Positions 62,542 to 64,000 of a stretch of DNA of 64,000 bases are shown here, in pieces. The position numbers and the translations under genes were made by a program. Below the pieces are notes generated by a model, which ran no database searches, was not told the DNA's origin, and saw only the letters and a program-made list of their open reading frames with translations. Numbering within the stretch: the first letter of the stretch is position 1; each line of letters begins with the position of its first letter. The stretch is from Spisula solida (lineage: Eukaryota > Mollusca > Bivalvia > Venerida > Mactridae): contig OX365955.1 in NCBI GenBank assembly GCA_947247005.1, forward strand, positions 41,085,822 through 41,149,821, given 5' to 3'.

Positions 62542-64000
62542 TTATCACCCTTGTCCGTTTGATCAAAGGTGTTATGGCGTTCGGTTAAGTCCGTTTCTTT
62601 CGTCATTATAGTTCACCGTAGTAGTGTATCCATAATAGTTTTTCTTGTTAAAACTAAAGTATACTTTGCCAAAAAGTGTGAGCAAAAAACAAATTATTAA
62701 ACATATTTTGATACAAATCTACAATTAAACAACAAAATATGTGAACTTTCATTTGCATGCTAAAGCAAATTTCAAAAAGCGGCAACGATATCAGAAAACA
62801 ACATTATGTTCCCGAACGACGGACCTCAAGCAGTGTTCATACATAGTTGACCGCGAATATAACGAAATTGAGACCCCCGTGAAATATACTCGCTATAAAG
62901 TATTTTGTGAAAGGGTCTCCGACTATGTACAGTATTCTGTTTAAAGTCTTCTACGGTTTGAGTACGCTGTTCCCGCTGACGCATCCATCTGAACAGGGCG
63001 TGCTGTATGTGTGTTCAATTGACAGATTTTTTCCGTTCTAGGCAATGCACAGCTTTAAAATCACCTTGGGGGATGTAATGATTGAATTATACTACTTGCT
63101 GTCATTTCGCCGGGATTAAAACACATTCCTGACTCTGTCGTAGACCTATATTATGCATTTAATGAATAAATAAATTGAATTAATTTATATCTATCAATGT
63201 ATGCTAATGTGAGAAGTTAGATCCGGACGTCGGTAATGCTGATCCGGACGCCAGTAATGCCTGTTGTATGGTGAGCTTGTCTCAATCCGTTGTGATATTT
63301 GAATTTCATTCTTTACAAACAGAAAGCATGAGTCTGAAATACTTCCATTGCATTAGTTTCGATGATAAAACTTTTATCGCTTGAGTTCTCCCACTGATTT
63401 ACAAGTCTTCCGGAAAATGAGAAATCCTAATATTGAGCGCTTTCAAATTCTGATATCCCTTTAATGGTATAATGAGGAATATTATATCAATAATTGAAAA
63501 ACGCATAGTCGAATGAGTCTGATCCTATTTTTAGTTGTTTTGTCACAAATCCTTTCCTCTGATGAGGTTTTTTTCTCCTGAATGTATCAAAAAGGCTAAT
63601 TCCGATTATGCTTTTTTGATGTTGACATTATGTTGATGGGCGGTTAATGACAAAATCCTGTCATTTGTCGGGAAAATAATCTTTAACACAACCGGCATTA
63701 TCTTTCAATTAACCATTCAGCGTATTTAATACGTCATGGACGTAGGAGCCGGCGGGACAGGGGCGGACAGCCCCCAATGTCAGGACAGGGGGAGGGCAAC
63801 ATATCGTTCCCCTCATAATTCAGACCATGTTCATAATTGTCGGCCTAAAATAGTCTCGTAATAGGGAATAAGAATTTTGTTCATGGTGGCAAGTATAAAA
63901 TGTGCACTTTTCGAGCTCGCTACCCTCGCAAAATAACTTTAATAAATGAGAACATGTTGTCACGTGCCTGTTAAAAGAGATAATGATAAGAGACCTATGT
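62542..64000. repeat. Large tandem repeat unit, copy 3 (partial, cut by window end)
   Basis: The first 1.46 kb of a third unit, matching both earlier copies. Relative to copy 1 it lacks about 300 bp (copy 1 positions about 312-605). Near its end (from about 63853) it carries the segment beginning CTCGTAATAG that copy 2 has at 29826 but copy 1 lacks, so copies 2 and 3 share a structural state. The peptide exon of this copy, if present, lies beyond the window. Confidence 0.9.

Noticed and set aside
1..64000. CRISPR arrays, bacterial operons, prophage or rRNA genes
   Set aside because: No such structures were seen. Intron signals, SINEs and peptide-precursor structure indicate an animal nuclear genome.

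Overview
The window looks like non-coding, AT-rich DNA from an invertebrate animal nuclear genome, most probably a mollusc and perhaps a bivalve. The evidence is spliceosomal intron borders, a multi-copy amidated-peptide precursor with KR cleavage sites, tRNA-derived SINEs, CR1/Jockey-like reverse-transcriptase remnants and many short inverted-repeat (MITE-type) elements. The species cannot be named from the sequence. There are no bacterial operons, rRNA genes or CRISPR arrays.

The main architectural feature is a large direct tandem repeat. The unit starting at position 1 recurs at about 28228 and again at about 62542, where the window cuts it off after 1.46 kb. Copy 1 is about 28.2 kb and copy 2 about 34.3 kb. 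They are co-linear and very similar by eye, and most of the length difference comes from insertions in copy 2. Several insertions have clean filled and empty sites: a pogo/Tigger-like MITE (46153-46325), an 82-bp mini-mariner-like hairpin (48103-48184), two TA-flanked MITEs (56250-56865 and 58901-59568), a 950-bp foldback element (61387-62336) and a segment with a possible DDE transposase remnant (52340-53232). Copy 1 has its own insertion (3598-4154, TTAA-flanked) and its own segments (5601-6893, 13981-14408).

Each full unit carries one convincing protein-coding exon, on the minus strand (7216-8417 in copy 1, 34479-35680 in copy 2). It is the 3' exon of a secreted peptide precursor. It opens at a good splice acceptor and encodes an acidic propeptide, then 18 head-to-tail 11-codon repeats (consensus APGWxxxY-GKR), a spacer and a final PQGWAALY peptide. 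An AATAAA signal lies just after the stop. The expected products are octapeptides ending in Tyr-amide. They resemble APGWamide only in their first four residues, and I do not recognise the family. Copy 1 is open throughout. Copy 2 has an in-frame TAG upstream of every peptide and has lost the last amidation glycine, so it looks like a decaying paralogue or a null allele. The signal-peptide exon was not identified with confidence.

The rest of each unit is intergenic or intronic. It holds SINEs, degenerate non-LTR retrotransposon pieces, a hAT-like element, a dispersed repeat family of about 150 bp, microsatellites and long stretches where I see nothing coding. An assembly caveat applies: highly heterozygous genomes can be assembled with both haplotypes in tandem. 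The third partial copy argues against the simplest form of that artefact but does not exclude it.
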